Position numbers and translations under genes: made by a program. The notes beneath the pieces were generated by a model. The model searched no databases. It was given only the letters and a program-made list of their open reading frames with translations, and had not been told where the DNA came from. Positions 19,383 through 30,109 of a stretch of DNA of 64,000 bases are shown here, piece after piece; positions within the stretch are counted from its first letter, which is position 1, and each line of letters begins with the position of its first letter. The stretch is from Mycteria americana (Eukaryota; Chordata; Aves; Ciconiiformes; Ciconiidae). The DNA is taken from NCBI RefSeq assembly GCF_035582795.1, contig NC_134373.1, positions 32,954,501 to 33,018,500 on the forward strand, read 5' to 3'.

Positions 19383-20479
19383 TGATGGGAGCAGCCATAA
19401 AGGTGACCTGGTTATAAGGGGGAACTGAAGAGAAGATGTCCTCTGCTCAAATACTGACAGAGACAATGCCTGCCTGCCTGGGAACCAGAAGCATCCTTGA
19501 GGAGCACAGCTGGCATCTTTGAAGTGCAGCTGGATACCGAGAAACCACAGACAGCCCGAGATACTATCGATGCAAAGTGCAAAAACAAGGAACTGTAACA
19601 GCAACTTACCGTCTGGAATGGTGAAAAAAAAGTCTGGAAAAGGGGGAAAACATCCTGAGAAAGTAAGCGTTGGCAACTGCCATTGGCTGTTCTAACTGAC
19701 AGAACAGAAAACCAGCCTGGAAATACAAAAATTGGTCCGAGAGAATAGAAGACATCATCATTTATTGGCTGTGCCAGGTGAAAAATAGAAATTAGCAGCA
19801 TCTATTGGCTGCTCCGGGTGGTGGTGTCCTACGGCCCTTTATGTCTCTGTGATATAAAAAGGACGTACTTTTAACCCAAAATGGAGCCTCTTTCTCGGAG
19901 AAGTGCCCGTGCACGGACCCCCGTTCCCCACATTTCCTTGGCAGAGTGCCAGGGATGCCGGGCTGACTCCGGGCTCCGTGATGTGGATCATCGACCAAGT
20001 GAGACTTTGCCCAATAGGCCTCACTTCTGGGAGGGGTTTGATGAGCACTTGGTACCGGTAACATTTATATATATATATAGGCACACATATAAGTAATTAC
20101 TGATAAGTATGTTTGCTGCTTTACTAGTGGTAATTCTGTAGTAACTTGTAATATTGAAATATAGACTTGTTGATAATATTGATTGCTGCTGCTGTGGAAA
20201 TATATATTTGCTTTCTGGTAGTAATTTGTAGTATAGATATACTTGTCTTGCTAATTGTAACTGTACTTGCCTTGATATACTAATCATATACGAGTAGATT
20301 GCCCAGTAGATATACTAATCATAAGCCTACTTGCCTTGATTGTGATGACCTGTAGTAAAATGCAATAAAATAATTTAGGAAATTAATCTTCCCTGTCCTT
20401 GTGCATGATGGAGTCCTGTGAACTCACGGTTGCAACCTTTGCCCACCCGCCGGCTGGGTAACCCTTGTGGGTTGTGGCA
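19383..20479 (+). repeat. 3' LTR of the provirus
   Basis: It begins TGATGGGAGCAG and ends GGGTTGTGGCA, matching the 5' LTR throughout. It has four inverted CCAAT boxes (one more than the 5' copy, e.g. ATTGG at 19682), a TATA box at 19853 (TATAAAAA) and a canonical AATAAA at 20364-20369. The TA tract is shorter than in the 5' LTR. A block near 19890-19960 differs from the 5' copy by several small indels. Its promoter would point toward the 3' end of ITGB5. Confidence 0.9.
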
Positions 20480-23400
20480 GTTTAATGGAGGAGTTTCTGT
20501 TGGGCTGCATCCAGTGGATACCAGTACTAACTAGTGGGCATGGACAAAGGGATAGGATGAAATCAAACCCCGTGTCTCTATTGTATTGTATTGTATTGTT
20601 TTGCTTTTTGCAGGCTGGCAGTGAAGAGGAGGTAGAGGAACAACGGTCAATTCCAGTTCAAAGTGTGTTCAGATAAGAGATGATGCTGGAATATGAGGGT
20701 CAGGAGGTGCTGCTGGGCTGCAGATGTAGTCAGTTATCTCGCCTTGGTATTTCTTTCCAGGAATCTTAGTGACCCTCTCCTCAAGACACTAGCTCCTTCG
20801 CTTTCCATGTGGCTGGAGAAATGCAAGGCTAAACAGGTTGAAGAGTGAGAGGCATTCATCTTCCAGAGCTTGGGCTTAGCCTTCAGCTGTTGAGCACCTT
20901 CTCGCTCCACTGTACAGGGCAGAGGATGCAAAGCGGGCATGCCTCACTCCGGCTTGCGTTACAGCAAAGGGTTACAGTGCATCTCCACAATTAACAAAGC
21001 AAATAATGCTGCCATTGGCCTTGGCTTTTCCCGAGGTGTGATGTGATGCGCTCTCCCCCAGAAACACCAGCAGCACAGGGAAAAACGCGCTGGTGAGCCC
21101 CAGCCCCAGGGGCTGCGCAGCAGCAACCTCCAGCTGTGGCCGGGGGAGCAGGAGAGGCTGATGTTGCAATGGCATCCGGATTCCAGCTTGGCCAGACAAG
21201 CGCTGACATTTTTCCATCACATGTGACCCGTTGATGCCTTCTGCTGTAGTTTTCATTCAGGAATGCTAGCTGTGGTCAGGCTGCCTGTATTTACAGACAC
21301 AAATAAACTGCTGCTGACTCAAATACACCATTTCCATGACTGCGCTTGGCACTAATGTTGCAAGGGTAAAGGCAGATCTGCTTACACAGTAAAGCAAAAC
21401 CTTCTTGCTCTTCGCATCGCTTCCTTCCTTTATTTTAGATGCAACCTTGTGGAGAAGCTAAATTTGGGGGGGCAGAGCCTATAAAAATTAGAAAAAAGAA
21501 ATTCTTTCTTTTATTTATTTATATAAAGTTTCTGTGGTACCTTCTGATAGTAGAAGCGACATGAAGAAAGCCTGACCTAGAGGCTGAAGCCTTCCTGCAC
21601 CCAGGCATGGCAGCTGCTGTCCCCGTGGGACAGGCACCCACGGCGGTGCTTTGTGCTGCCTGGCCCCGCGCCACAGGCAGCAGGATGCTCTTTGCTGACA
21701 GCAACCGACCCTATTTCCTTCTTTTTGCTACACTTTCTTGGGCGCCTGGCCTGTGGCACCCTTCCCTCACCTACTCGCTCCCCACGTTACCCCCTGGCTA
21801 CTCTGCAGACCAGTTCGCTGTACAGCTGAGCCTCCCCTTGCAGGGGAAGGAGGGCACTTGCAGCCCTGTCCTCAGGCCCTTTCTCTCCTCCTCTGCACTC
21901 TCCCTACCCAAACCACCCCTTACCAATGAGTCAAACTTCAGCTCCCCGTGGCTCCTTGATTGTCGGGTCTCTCAGCACTGACCCAGCGTGCTGGGAAATG
22001 CCAAAGCATAACGGTAATCTGCAAGGGAAAGGGCACTGCCTGTGCCTTTCCTTTTGGAGTGCCAAGGAAGAAAGCAAAGGGGTTTGTTTTGCTTTTAAAC
22101 TGCTTGGTCCCTTGCAAATTAACTGCAGCTGAGCTGTATTCACAGTGTTTGCTGCTTTGGGTGGCAAAGCAGGTTTAAAATGTTCCTGCCCTTCCTTTCC
22201 CTCCACTTTCCTTCCTGCTCCCCCTTTCTGTGCCTGGGGCAGTACGGCTTGCGTGAGGCAGTCACATGAACCAAGCTAAAACTTGCTCTACTTGTGATGA
22301 TTACGTTTTGACTGTTTTCTATTTTTCTTCTGTGCTAGTGATGAAAGCTCTCTTGCTAGCGTGGCGCTAGGCAGCGGGATGGTCACGAAAACCGAATTTG
22401 CCCCACAGATGCTCCTGCCCAGGCAGCAGCGTTAGTCTCAGGTATTCAGTACGCAACATCTCAGCCTGCAAACTTTAGCCTGGGCTTCCATATTGTGTAG
22501 GAACTGTGGAGCACTGAAGAGCTGCCCCTCTGCGGCACCCAGGCCGATCCCATCGCTCGTGGTGCTGCGGGGAGGAGGCAGCGCAGCCCCAGCCTGCGCA
22601 CTTGTTTTCAGGCTGTATGCACCCTCGTCCCCTGCTAGGGCAGAGTTAGTGGAATCAAGCGGGAAGACAGGGCACGGATTTCATTTATTTGGGATTTGGA
22701 GCTTTTTACCCCACCTGACCAGCATTGATGCTGCCAGTGTGCCACTTGCTGCACTCCTAAAAATCCCTGTTCCGAGCTATTTTTGGTGTGGTCTGCTGCG
22801 TTTCTTCAGTACTGCTGGTAGGAGGAGGGGGGACCATAAACTTCTCGAAGGAGAGCTGTTTATACTGAGCAAATAAGAGCTTCTGTTTATAGAGGCAAAA
22901 ACAAATTAAAAAAAAAAAACCCGGAAGGATGGGCCCATGGCCCTTTTCCAATGAGAAGAGCAAGTCAAAACAATGAACACTATTTGTTTTTGCTTTTCCC
23001 TGGCAAGCTTCCTGCAGCTGACTATTGCATGATCTGTTCAGGGCGAAGAGACAAGAAAAAAAAAGAAAAAGAAAAAAAAAAAGCAGGCAGTAGCAATTGC
23101 TCCGGTTTCTCTCTCCTGCCGGTGGCTGCAGCCCCGCTGCCGTCTGTGTGGGTTTAAAGCTGCAGCTGTGAGCCAGGGTAACCCAAACCCCAGCTCCAGA
23201 AGAAAACAGATGGGGCTGGGGGAACAGTTTTGGGGGAAAAAAAAAACAAAAACAAAACCAAAGCAAAATGTATGTTGTGAAGCAACAACACTGGGTTTTA
23301 TCCAGCTCCCTTTCCAGCCAAAAGCTCAGGGCTCCCCTGCTTTTCCAGCCGGGCTCTGCTGGACCCTGCAGCTCTAGTCCTCTGGTGAAAAGTCAGAGGT

Positions 23401-23779
23401 CTGGATGAGGTGCTGTGTGCTCCCAGCTGCCCTCCTGCAGGCACCCAGGCCGGATGCCTACTTGCACACCCCAAGGAATGGGCATTTAATTTCGTTTCCT
23501 CAGCCTAAACTCCCATTTCCCTCGGGCTCCCACCAGTTTCCCGTCTGTTTAACACCACTGGCACAGAGTGAGAGCTCCTTGTGGCACTCCCCACCCTGGG
23601 TATTAAATCAACATACCTTCTGCGGCAGTCACTGCGGCTCCAGCTCCTATTTTTATAGGCATGCTTTGACCGATAAGGATCTATTAATAAATCAATCACG
23701 CAGCACCACTGTTGCTTACAGGAGCAATCCCCAGTTTTGGTGGGGGGCTTGGCAAGGAAACAATGAACTCTACTCACAG
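20480..23779. other. Intergenic stretch between provirus and ITGB5
   Basis: No gene is recognised. It holds a short TTGTA microsatellite near 20578-20600 and A-rich tracts near 22907-22920, 23056-23082 and 23239-23262. Open frames up to about 170 codons (e.g. 22757-23266 on the - strand) are low-complexity and match nothing known. Confidence 0.65.
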
Positions 23780-24275
23780 CATCATATATGCACAATAGTT
23801 TTATTTTGTTTTTTATATAAAAAAAATCCTAAAGACTGCAGAATTCTTGTATCCTAATTTCTTACACAAATGCTTCCAACACCCTCTTCTTTTTAAGCTA
23901 ATTCCCCCCCTAACAACTTGCAATGGCGTGGGTTCCCCTGATTTTTGACCTAGTCACCCTTTCTAACGGGATATGTCTAAAGCTGCAATATGGCACTTGG
24001 TTGACTTAGTTGGCAGGTTTAATATATCCAGAAAGCTGGGGTATGGAGTCGCACACGGCTCGGAGTCCATCAGCACAGGTGGGGAGCCTGCCTTTGTGTC
24101 CGTGCCTCCAGAATGAACCAGACTTTTCTCCTTACTGTGCAAATAACAGGCTTTGGTCATCGACCAGTCCTGTTGTAAGGGATTCTCACCCCTGAAGAGG
24201 ATCCCATCTTCAAGTGGGGAAGCAGCACATACAGTCAAGCAATTGTCCACAGCAGTCCCAGGTGCCGAGACCCCA
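23780..24275 (-). terminator. ITGB5: ITGB5 3' UTR and poly(A) signal
   Basis: This follows the ITGB5 stop (TCA on the + strand at 24276-24278). On the - strand an AATAAA hexamer lies at 23805-23800, giving a 3' UTR of about 500 bases if used. Its distal 229 bases (23797-24025) are duplicated in an ITGB5 intron at 26423-26649. The cleavage site is an estimate. Confidence 0.6.
23797..24025 (-). repeat. Direct repeat copy 1, in the ITGB5 3' UTR
   Basis: It is 229 bases long, and about nine of ten positions match 26423-26649 by eye, in the same orientation. Shared landmarks on the + strand are TTTCTTACACAAATGCTTCC and GCAATATGGCACTTGGTTGA. Both copies have an A-rich end with AATAAA hexamers on the - strand. 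It could be a gene-internal duplication or two members of an interspersed repeat. Confidence 0.85.
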
Positions 24276-24371
24276 TCAGTCAACTGTACCGTTGTAAGAC
24301 TTGTTGAGCTTGTTGAACGTGAACTCTACGTTATGCGTGGAAATAGGCTTTCGGTAGAGAGGATTGGATGC
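24276..24371 (-). CDS. ITGB5: Integrin beta-5, last coding exon (cytoplasmic tail)
   Basis: Integrin beta-5 pairs with alpha-V at the plasma membrane as a vitronectin receptor. This exon encodes 31 residues plus the stop: [10 protein letters not shown] carries the NPxY motif bound by talin/PTB proteins, and [13 protein letters not shown] is the typical beta-5 C-terminus that separates it from beta-3 and beta-6. The acceptor on the - strand is …CTCCAAAG before GCATCC, phase 0. All ten exons together give 1,620 coding bases in one unbroken frame. Confidence 0.96.
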   Translation of the reverse strand, partial: ASNPLYRKPISTHNVEFTFNKLNKSYNGTVD

Positions 24372-24955
24372 CTTTGGAGAAATGAGTGGACAAAAAGAAC
24401 AAAGGTGAGGAACAAAGTCCATATCAAGGTGAAAATGTGTATAATTCCCCTTTACTGTGCCAATTAATTTGGACATACCACTGCATTTGGCTTTGACTGA
24501 AATGTGCATTCAGATCCCAAAGCAGTGGTGTTTGTCCATAGTTTGTCCATCAGCCCCACCTTCCCTCCTGTCTGCAGGCACAGGTGATGCCCTCAAATGC
24601 TGGGCAACCCCACCTAAAGCCTCCCAGAAGGGCTGCCTTGCAGACCTGACCAATCTGGCTGCCGCCACAGTTGGAGCTTGGTCCTGCTCCCCTACCTCCT
24701 TCAGCCCTCCAGCACTGCTGGGAAATACATGATGAAACCAAAGGCTGGGTATAATTTTGCAGAGTATTTGTAACTTGCCAAGGGGAAAGGCAGTGCGACG
24801 GGCTGGACCCTAAAGCCCTGCTGCATGGCACCCCAGGGCACGGGCACCCCCATCCCTTGCGCCTGCCACCCTTCTCCATCACTGCAGAGCCGTTTGCTGC
24901 TGGTGCATCCCGATAGCCCCTTCATACACCAGCAGCATCCCCACCCTGGGCTCAC
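24372..24955 (-). other. ITGB5: ITGB5 intron 14
   Basis: This is a 584-bp intron between the transmembrane exon and the tail exon. It starts GTGAGC and ends with AG before the last exon. Nothing else is seen. Confidence 0.85.
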
Positions 24956-25122
24956 CATTTCATATCGGGCCCGGGAGCGTTCGCTCTGGAATCGGTCAAA
25001 CTCCCGTCTGTCGTGAATCGTGACGAGCAACTTCCAGAGCCCCAGCAGGATGATGCCGATCAGCACCACGCTGCCGATCACTGCCAGCACGATCGTCACG
25101 GCACTGGGGGCTGAGCTGCATG
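24956..25122 (-). CDS. ITGB5: Integrin beta-5, transmembrane exon
   Basis: This 167-bp exon starts after GTTACCAG and ends ATG|GTGAGC. It encodes a short extracellular stretch (CSSAPSA), one hydrophobic span (from [15 protein letters not shown] through IILLGLW), and the membrane-proximal tail [20 protein letters not shown], whose HDRREF forms the conserved inner clasp with the alpha subunit, then RARYEM. Compared with the mammalian tail, as I recall it, there is a single obvious change (EFDRF for EFAKF). Its frame joins in phase to both neighbours. Confidence 0.96.
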
Positions 25123-26281
25123 CTGGTAACAAAGAAGAGAAGGTAATTAGCTCTGGTGCGAGTGTATCCCAGATCAGGATACTGGGACGTAACGCCTGGA
25201 CCGCAGCCACTGAGCAAGTGACCTCAGGGCAGCGCTAGCAGCAGTGACTAAATTAAAAAAAGCAACAGTCCTCTCTGAAACCAAAGGGATTTTTTTTTTA
25301 TTAAATAAATTCCTGGCTAGAGGCAGGTCAAAGGCACAGCACTCACAGACGTCACCAGAGCTGGGATGTCATGTAGTGCTTTGGGGGAAGAGCAGTGCTG
25401 CAGTGACACCATCCAACAGTGACACTGGTTTTAATGCCAGGTGACCCATGTGGGACACAGAAGGTTAAGGTGCCTCTGGCAAAAGCCAGCTCAGCTTCTG
25501 GCCCACATGGAGACAGGTGATCACTAGGCACTCTAAGTAAGTACATTACCTGTCAGCTAATCAACTGGTCTTTCAACTAAGCGCAAGCCGCAGCACAAAT
25601 AAAATAAAATGTGCGGTATCTCAGTCTTTCCCATACTGGCCTGTGCCTCGGAGGACCAGAGCAGATCGTGAGAAGCTACTGCTGCGTGCTCGCCAGCTTG
25701 TCCTGCAACACCACGTGGAGTTTTCTTTGAGAAACTGCATTGCACGTGATTAAAATAATGCTGGGAAGCACAGCTGTCTGTGGCAGCCTGGGGAGGGGCG
25801 CAGGGACATGCAGCCCTTACGCTGCCTGGACCAGAGCTAGCTCCTTGGAAATGCAGAAATCCATAGGTTGTGTGGGGTTTTCCTAACATCCTGACTTAGC
25901 CAGCAGCAGCACCAGGTGTCCCCTTCTGATTTTTTTTTTGCTCACAGTGGCTGTATCACCAAATCAGTGCATGGCATGCATTTTGCAATGTAAATAGACT
26001 GGGTTTAATCTCAGCATCCTGAGCTGGCAGGAAGCCCTTCAGCCACTTGCTAGCAATGCTGGCGGCTCAGGTGCATGTTTCACTCTCACTTTTTTGAGTT
26101 GGGAGCATTTGGAGCTGGATTTCAGCACTGTAAAACACCCCAGGTTTTTAAATCATCCTGGTTCATCTGCTTGCACGTGCCTTTGTGCAGCCAGTGAAAC
26201 CAGCCTTTCTGCTCCCCTGCAGCCTGTCACCTCTCGCAAGGCAGCCTGTGCTATTAAAAGGAAACCCAAGGGAGGGCCAAC
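25123..26281 (-). other. ITGB5: ITGB5 intron 13
   Basis: This 1.16-kb intron lies between the beta-tail exon (donor G|GTTGGC) and the membrane-span exon. A T-run lies at 25290-25300. I see nothing else in it. Confidence 0.8.
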
Positions 26282-26398
26282 CTGGCTCTTTGAGGACGGT
26301 GAGGTTGGATTTCCCACTGGCAAGCTCCGAGTAGGTGAACTTCATGACGCAGTTGTTCACCGGGTAGGCGCAGAGGACCGCGTTCGGGTCATCCGTTT
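26282..26398 (-). CDS. ITGB5: Integrin beta-5, beta-tail domain exon
   Basis: This 117-bp exon encodes [32 protein letters not shown] and LTVLKEP, the end of the membrane-proximal beta-tail domain; SGKSNLTVL is strongly conserved in beta-5 and contains an N-glycosylation site. The acceptor is CTCATTCCAG and the donor G|GTTGGC, and the exon uses phase 1 on both sides. Its acceptor lies only 24 bases from the end of the 26423-26649 repeat, so the polypyrimidine tract is short and weak (CTGCATCTCATTCCAG). Confidence 0.94.
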
Positions 26399-26422
26399 CT
26401 GGAATGAGATGCAGAGTCGCAG

Positions 26423-26649
26423 AGTTTTATTTTATTTTTTGTATAAAAAATTCCTAAAGACTGCAGCACTCTTGTATCCTAATTTCTTACACAAATGCTT
26501 CCAACATCCTCTTCTTATTGAGCTAATTCCCCTCCTAACAACTTCTGATGGTGTGGGTTCCCCTGATTTTGACCTAGTGCCCCTTTCTAACAGCATACGT
26601 CTAAAGCTGCAATATGGCACTTGGTTGACTTAGTTGGCAGGTTTAATAT
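26423..26649 (-). repeat. Direct repeat copy 2, in ITGB5 intron 12
   Basis: It matches 23797-24025 in the same orientation. On the - strand it ends in an A-rich run with overlapping AATAAA hexamers (AAAATAAAATAAAA) about 25-35 bases before the splice acceptor of the next exon. It therefore places a possible poly(A) signal inside the gene, upstream of the exons for the beta-tail end and membrane span. Confidence 0.85.
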
Positions 26650-27083
26650 TAGGAATTAGCACAATTCTCCTCTGCAAGCAGAGCAGGGCTTCCCACAGGT
26701 GCCAGGGAGCGGAGGAATGGGGACCGAGCCTGGAAAGCAGCACAGTTTGATCATGATTTGTCCAAATTGCAACTGAGCAGCATCCAGACTTACTGCTTGA
26801 GAAAATGTGGCACTCAGCAAACATTGCATGGCAAACAGACGCAACCTCACACATACACACGCTCTTCCTTCGCACAAGTCTGCTTTGGCAATAAATGTTG
26901 TTTTCTTCTTAATTTGCTAAATTTTTTGAAGAGTGGAAGCTGAACAGAAAGCGAGAGGCACAGACTCAGCCTGCGAGGACACGGACGGGGCCAGCAGCAG
27001 CAGCAGCCCACGGCTGGCTCACGTTCCAGCTGTGCTGAACGGCTCCAGCTCCGGAAACGGTTGAGAAGTTTGTTTTTAAAGAG

Positions 27084-27180
27084 TGAGATAGAAGAGGAAA
27101 ATGGGGAGGGGAGGAGGGAGCGAGGGGGAAGGGAGGAGAGCTGGTTGGAGGGGAGGATGCGGAGACGGGGTAGTTGCAAG
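27084..27180 (+). repeat. Purine-rich tract
   Basis: Nearly 100 bases of G and A (GGGGAGGGGAGGAGGGAGCG and similar) lie inside ITGB5 intron 12. On the transcribed strand this gives a pyrimidine-rich RNA; on the + strand it has several G-runs that could form a quadruplex or a triplex. It is low-complexity sequence, possibly regulatory; nothing more can be said. Confidence 0.6.
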
Positions 27181-30005
27181 AAATGAGACTGCTTGATTCC
27201 CATGGCCATACAGGTGCTGTTTGTTTGCCTGTTTAACATACCGTAGCACCAGGCAGAGCCTGTCGCTGCTCTGGTCACTACGAGATGCTTCCTGAGGAAG
27301 GCTGCTTCACAAAAGCCATTACAAAGTGTCAGCAAAGCCATCATCTGAGGTTTACAGCTCTAGCTTCAGGGGTGAGTTCAGCAGAGCCACCGCCTTGCAT
27401 GGCCACAGATTGTGGGGTGTCCCTGCTGCAGGGGCAGTGCCTGGAGGGACATGGGGCCACATCTCCGGCCATGCCAGCTAGCTCTGCAGGAGCACATCTC
27501 TGCAGGCCTGCATGGGCTGAGAGTTTCAAGGGAGAGGAAGGGATTTGGGCACCCGGTGCTCTTGGCTGGCAAAGATGTGACCTTGGCTTAGGCACCTGGA
27601 AAATGCTTCCCACGGCTCTCCTCCTCACTCGTCTGTGCCTGTCTGTCAGTGAAAAATGATCGCATTAATGACCACTGCTATTCCAGCCCCTTATCTCTCT
27701 CCTGTCTGTTTGTCTTTCCTTTCAATGCCTTTGACCTGCTTTCAGTTGAAAGATTAATACCCTCCATTTCAACAGCTCTGAGCCCAGATGCAACTGCCCC
27801 TCTGGTGAGTCCTGATGAGGCTGCTGGTGTGGACAAACCTCAGCTGTTCCTACCTTGGGACAGGAAAACCTGCTCTACCTACACGGTGGTATCAAAGGCA
27901 GGGCTGGAGAAGTGCTGATTGTTACAAAGCAAAGTAGTAATTAGATTAATATAGATAAAACTTCAATGTTTCTTGATTAATGCCCTTCTGAGTTGAGCAG
28001 CAAATCTTAGCTGAGCAGCAAATCTTAGTTCCTTCAGGCCCAGCTACTTTCAATCCCATCCTTGCATCATTATTCTGCTAAAAGACACAGTGATTAAAGT
28101 CTCGATAGTAATGATCTCTGTTGGTCTTCACTAGGTTTCAGAGACCACACGTCCCCAGAGGGAGGTGTGATGGCCCCATCGAGCTTTCAGGTCCACTGAT
28201 GTGTGCTGTTGGCAGGTTCAGCTCAGCGCTGGACCTGTCATGCTCCTCTTGTGTTGAAAGCTCCTCTCTGGAACCATCAGGAATGGAAACGTAATATTGC
28301 AGAAGCAAAGGAGATCCTGCAGAGTCCAATGCAAGTCATATAAGCCTCCCAAAAGGCATCCTTCTGGCTCGTGAGTCCAACGATAGATGCCTCTGCTCTA
28401 CAAAGCTTTGAAGCACTGGCTGCTTCATACCCAGAGCCAAAAGGCACCTGGGATCTTCCAGGGTGTGATCATTGCAACTCGATATTTAAGAAGGTCCCAT
28501 CCTCCACTGCCAAGACAATACAGACCTATGTCTTCTGTGACAAATATCAGCGTTCAGCCTCTCAGCAGGGACTTTTAATGTATGCTACTTAACACAAAAG
28601 TGCTTGAAGACCAGGATTTGGCTGAGTCTGCCTGTGAAGAAGTCCGTAGTTCCCAAGCACTTTCTCTAGGAATATTTTGCTTTACCTCTTTCTCTAGCAG
28701 CCCAGATCTCCAAGCCACAGAGTGCCCTGAACTCCCAAGAGCTCAGCACCACCCGCAATCTGACTGTAGTAGTTCAACAGAAGAATAAGCGTAATTCCCC
28801 AAAATGTCTTAAACCAGAAATTTGGCTGTGGTTTTCTCTGAAAGCCATGCAGGGGGTTGGCAAACCACAGCCCAGCCTCACCTCCCATGGTGCAGTCAGC
28901 ACAAAAGCTGGCTTTGGCACGGCACAACACCCAGGCAGGAGAGTTCAGCTTTAATCCCCAGTATTTGCTGGCTCCTAAGAAACGCAGGCCAGCCAGGCAT
29001 TTGTGTGGTTCGGAAGTGCCTCGTAACCCCTCACAGTGTGCTGGTGTAGGTGCACTCCCCAGTAAACTGCAGGGAGGATGGAGAGAGAATGAGAGCAAGT
29101 GTCCCAGAGGGAAACGTAGGAAACCCCACTGGTCGTAATTTAAAAGCTAGACACTGGATGTAAGAGGAGTCAATGGGAAAAACATTGGCTGCAGGAAGCT
29201 CAGGAGGAAGGGAGAGACAGGGTGAGCAAGGCAGAGCACTCCTACCTCTATAAACTATGGGAAGAGGAGGAAATGTCAGACGTGGACAGTAATGCTGTCC
29301 ACTTGATCCCTGCTGATCTCCAAGCTGATCCCTGCTTGATCTCCACTCCTCCCTGCAAGGGGTATTGCTAAGGCCAGGGTCAGGATTGCGATTAAAGCTG
29401 TCACAAGTTTGGATCCCTAAATAGCAAACAGGGACTCCCAGAATGGACCTTGAAAGGAACGGTGAGAAAGTCATCTGCTGAGGGATGCACGTGTGGGGTG
29501 ACCCCTAGAAGAGGACACAAAGGGCAGGAGAGGAGCTTGCCGGGGGACTCTTAGCAGTCAGTTCCACCAAAGCAGAACTCATCGTCTCCAAAACAGCTTT
29601 GCTTTCTCTTATAAGCTCACTTCTTCCAAGATGAATTCTCAGAAGATGAGAGAATGCCTTTTTTGGGTGATAATTTGTCCTTTTGCACTCTCTCACGGCT
29701 CATCTAATCTTTTGTCTCATCTGATCTCATCCCACCCTCTTTGCTCCTTGCACTGGCAGTAGTGGTTAGATGTGGTAAGATGTTATTTAAAATCAAAGGG
29801 TTTTTTACTTCAATATAGATTACAGCCCGGAGAGAGGGTCACACATACCACATATACACGTATACATACTACATACACACATACATTTCTAAACACCAGG
29901 TGTTCCCTGAGGCTTTCTTTACAGATATGTCTTCGTCTGGTTAAGAGGAGTTCAATGCCACAGTTGTTGGCTCCCACCGTCTGCAGTCCTGCTGCTGCTA
30001 CTTAC

Positions 30006-30109
30006 CGAGAACATCCACAGTGGTGATGATCTCGTCCTTGCAGTGCTTTTGGCAGGTTTGGTTATCAGCCAGTCTTCCTGAGTTAAACAGCTTGCATTCA
30101 ATGCAGTCC
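30006..30109 (-). CDS. ITGB5: Integrin beta-5, beta-tail domain exon (first part)
   Basis: This 104-bp exon encodes DCIECKLFNSGRLADNQTC then QKHCKDEIITTVDVL. The paired cysteines (C-x2-C, C-x3-C) and the DNQTC glycosylation site mark the junction of I-EGF4 with the beta-tail domain. The acceptor is CTTCTGCAG before GGACTG and the donor CTCG|GTAAGT. One base from each side completes split codons with the neighbouring exons. Confidence 0.95.

Larger units (their letters stand above)
5414..20479 (+). mobile_element. Endogenous retrovirus, class III (ERV-L-like) with env, heavily interrupted
   Basis: Two related LTRs of about 1.1 kb (5414-6519 and 19383-20479) bound a 12.9-kb interior in the order primer site, gag, pro, pol, env, purine tract. 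About 7 kb of CR1 LINEs and 0.7 kb of an LTR-like insert arrived later; without them the interior would be about 5 kb, so much of pol, including any recognisable integrase, is gone. Hand comparison of about 118 bases around the LTR TATA box shows seven substitutions plus nearby indels, so the provirus is old. I could not identify a target-site duplication: the 5' flank ends TTTTAGGC and the 3' flank begins GTTTAATGG. Class III assignment rests on the gag motif and the primer site. Confidence 0.92.
26399..30005 (-). other. ITGB5: ITGB5 intron 12
   Basis: This 3.6-kb intron holds the 227-bp repeat (26423-26649) at its 3' end, a purine-rich tract at about 27084-27180 (+ strand), and a CA/TA-rich stretch at about 29850-29890. 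No exon-like sequence is recognised. Confidence 0.8.

Noticed and set aside
22757..23266. 169-codon open frame on the - strand near A-rich tracts
   Set aside because: F/L-rich translation of poly-A and poly-T runs; no homology and no gene context.
29850..29890. CA/TA-rich stretch as a possible functional element
   Set aside because: Looks like an imperfect microsatellite (ACACATACAC-like); no conserved context.
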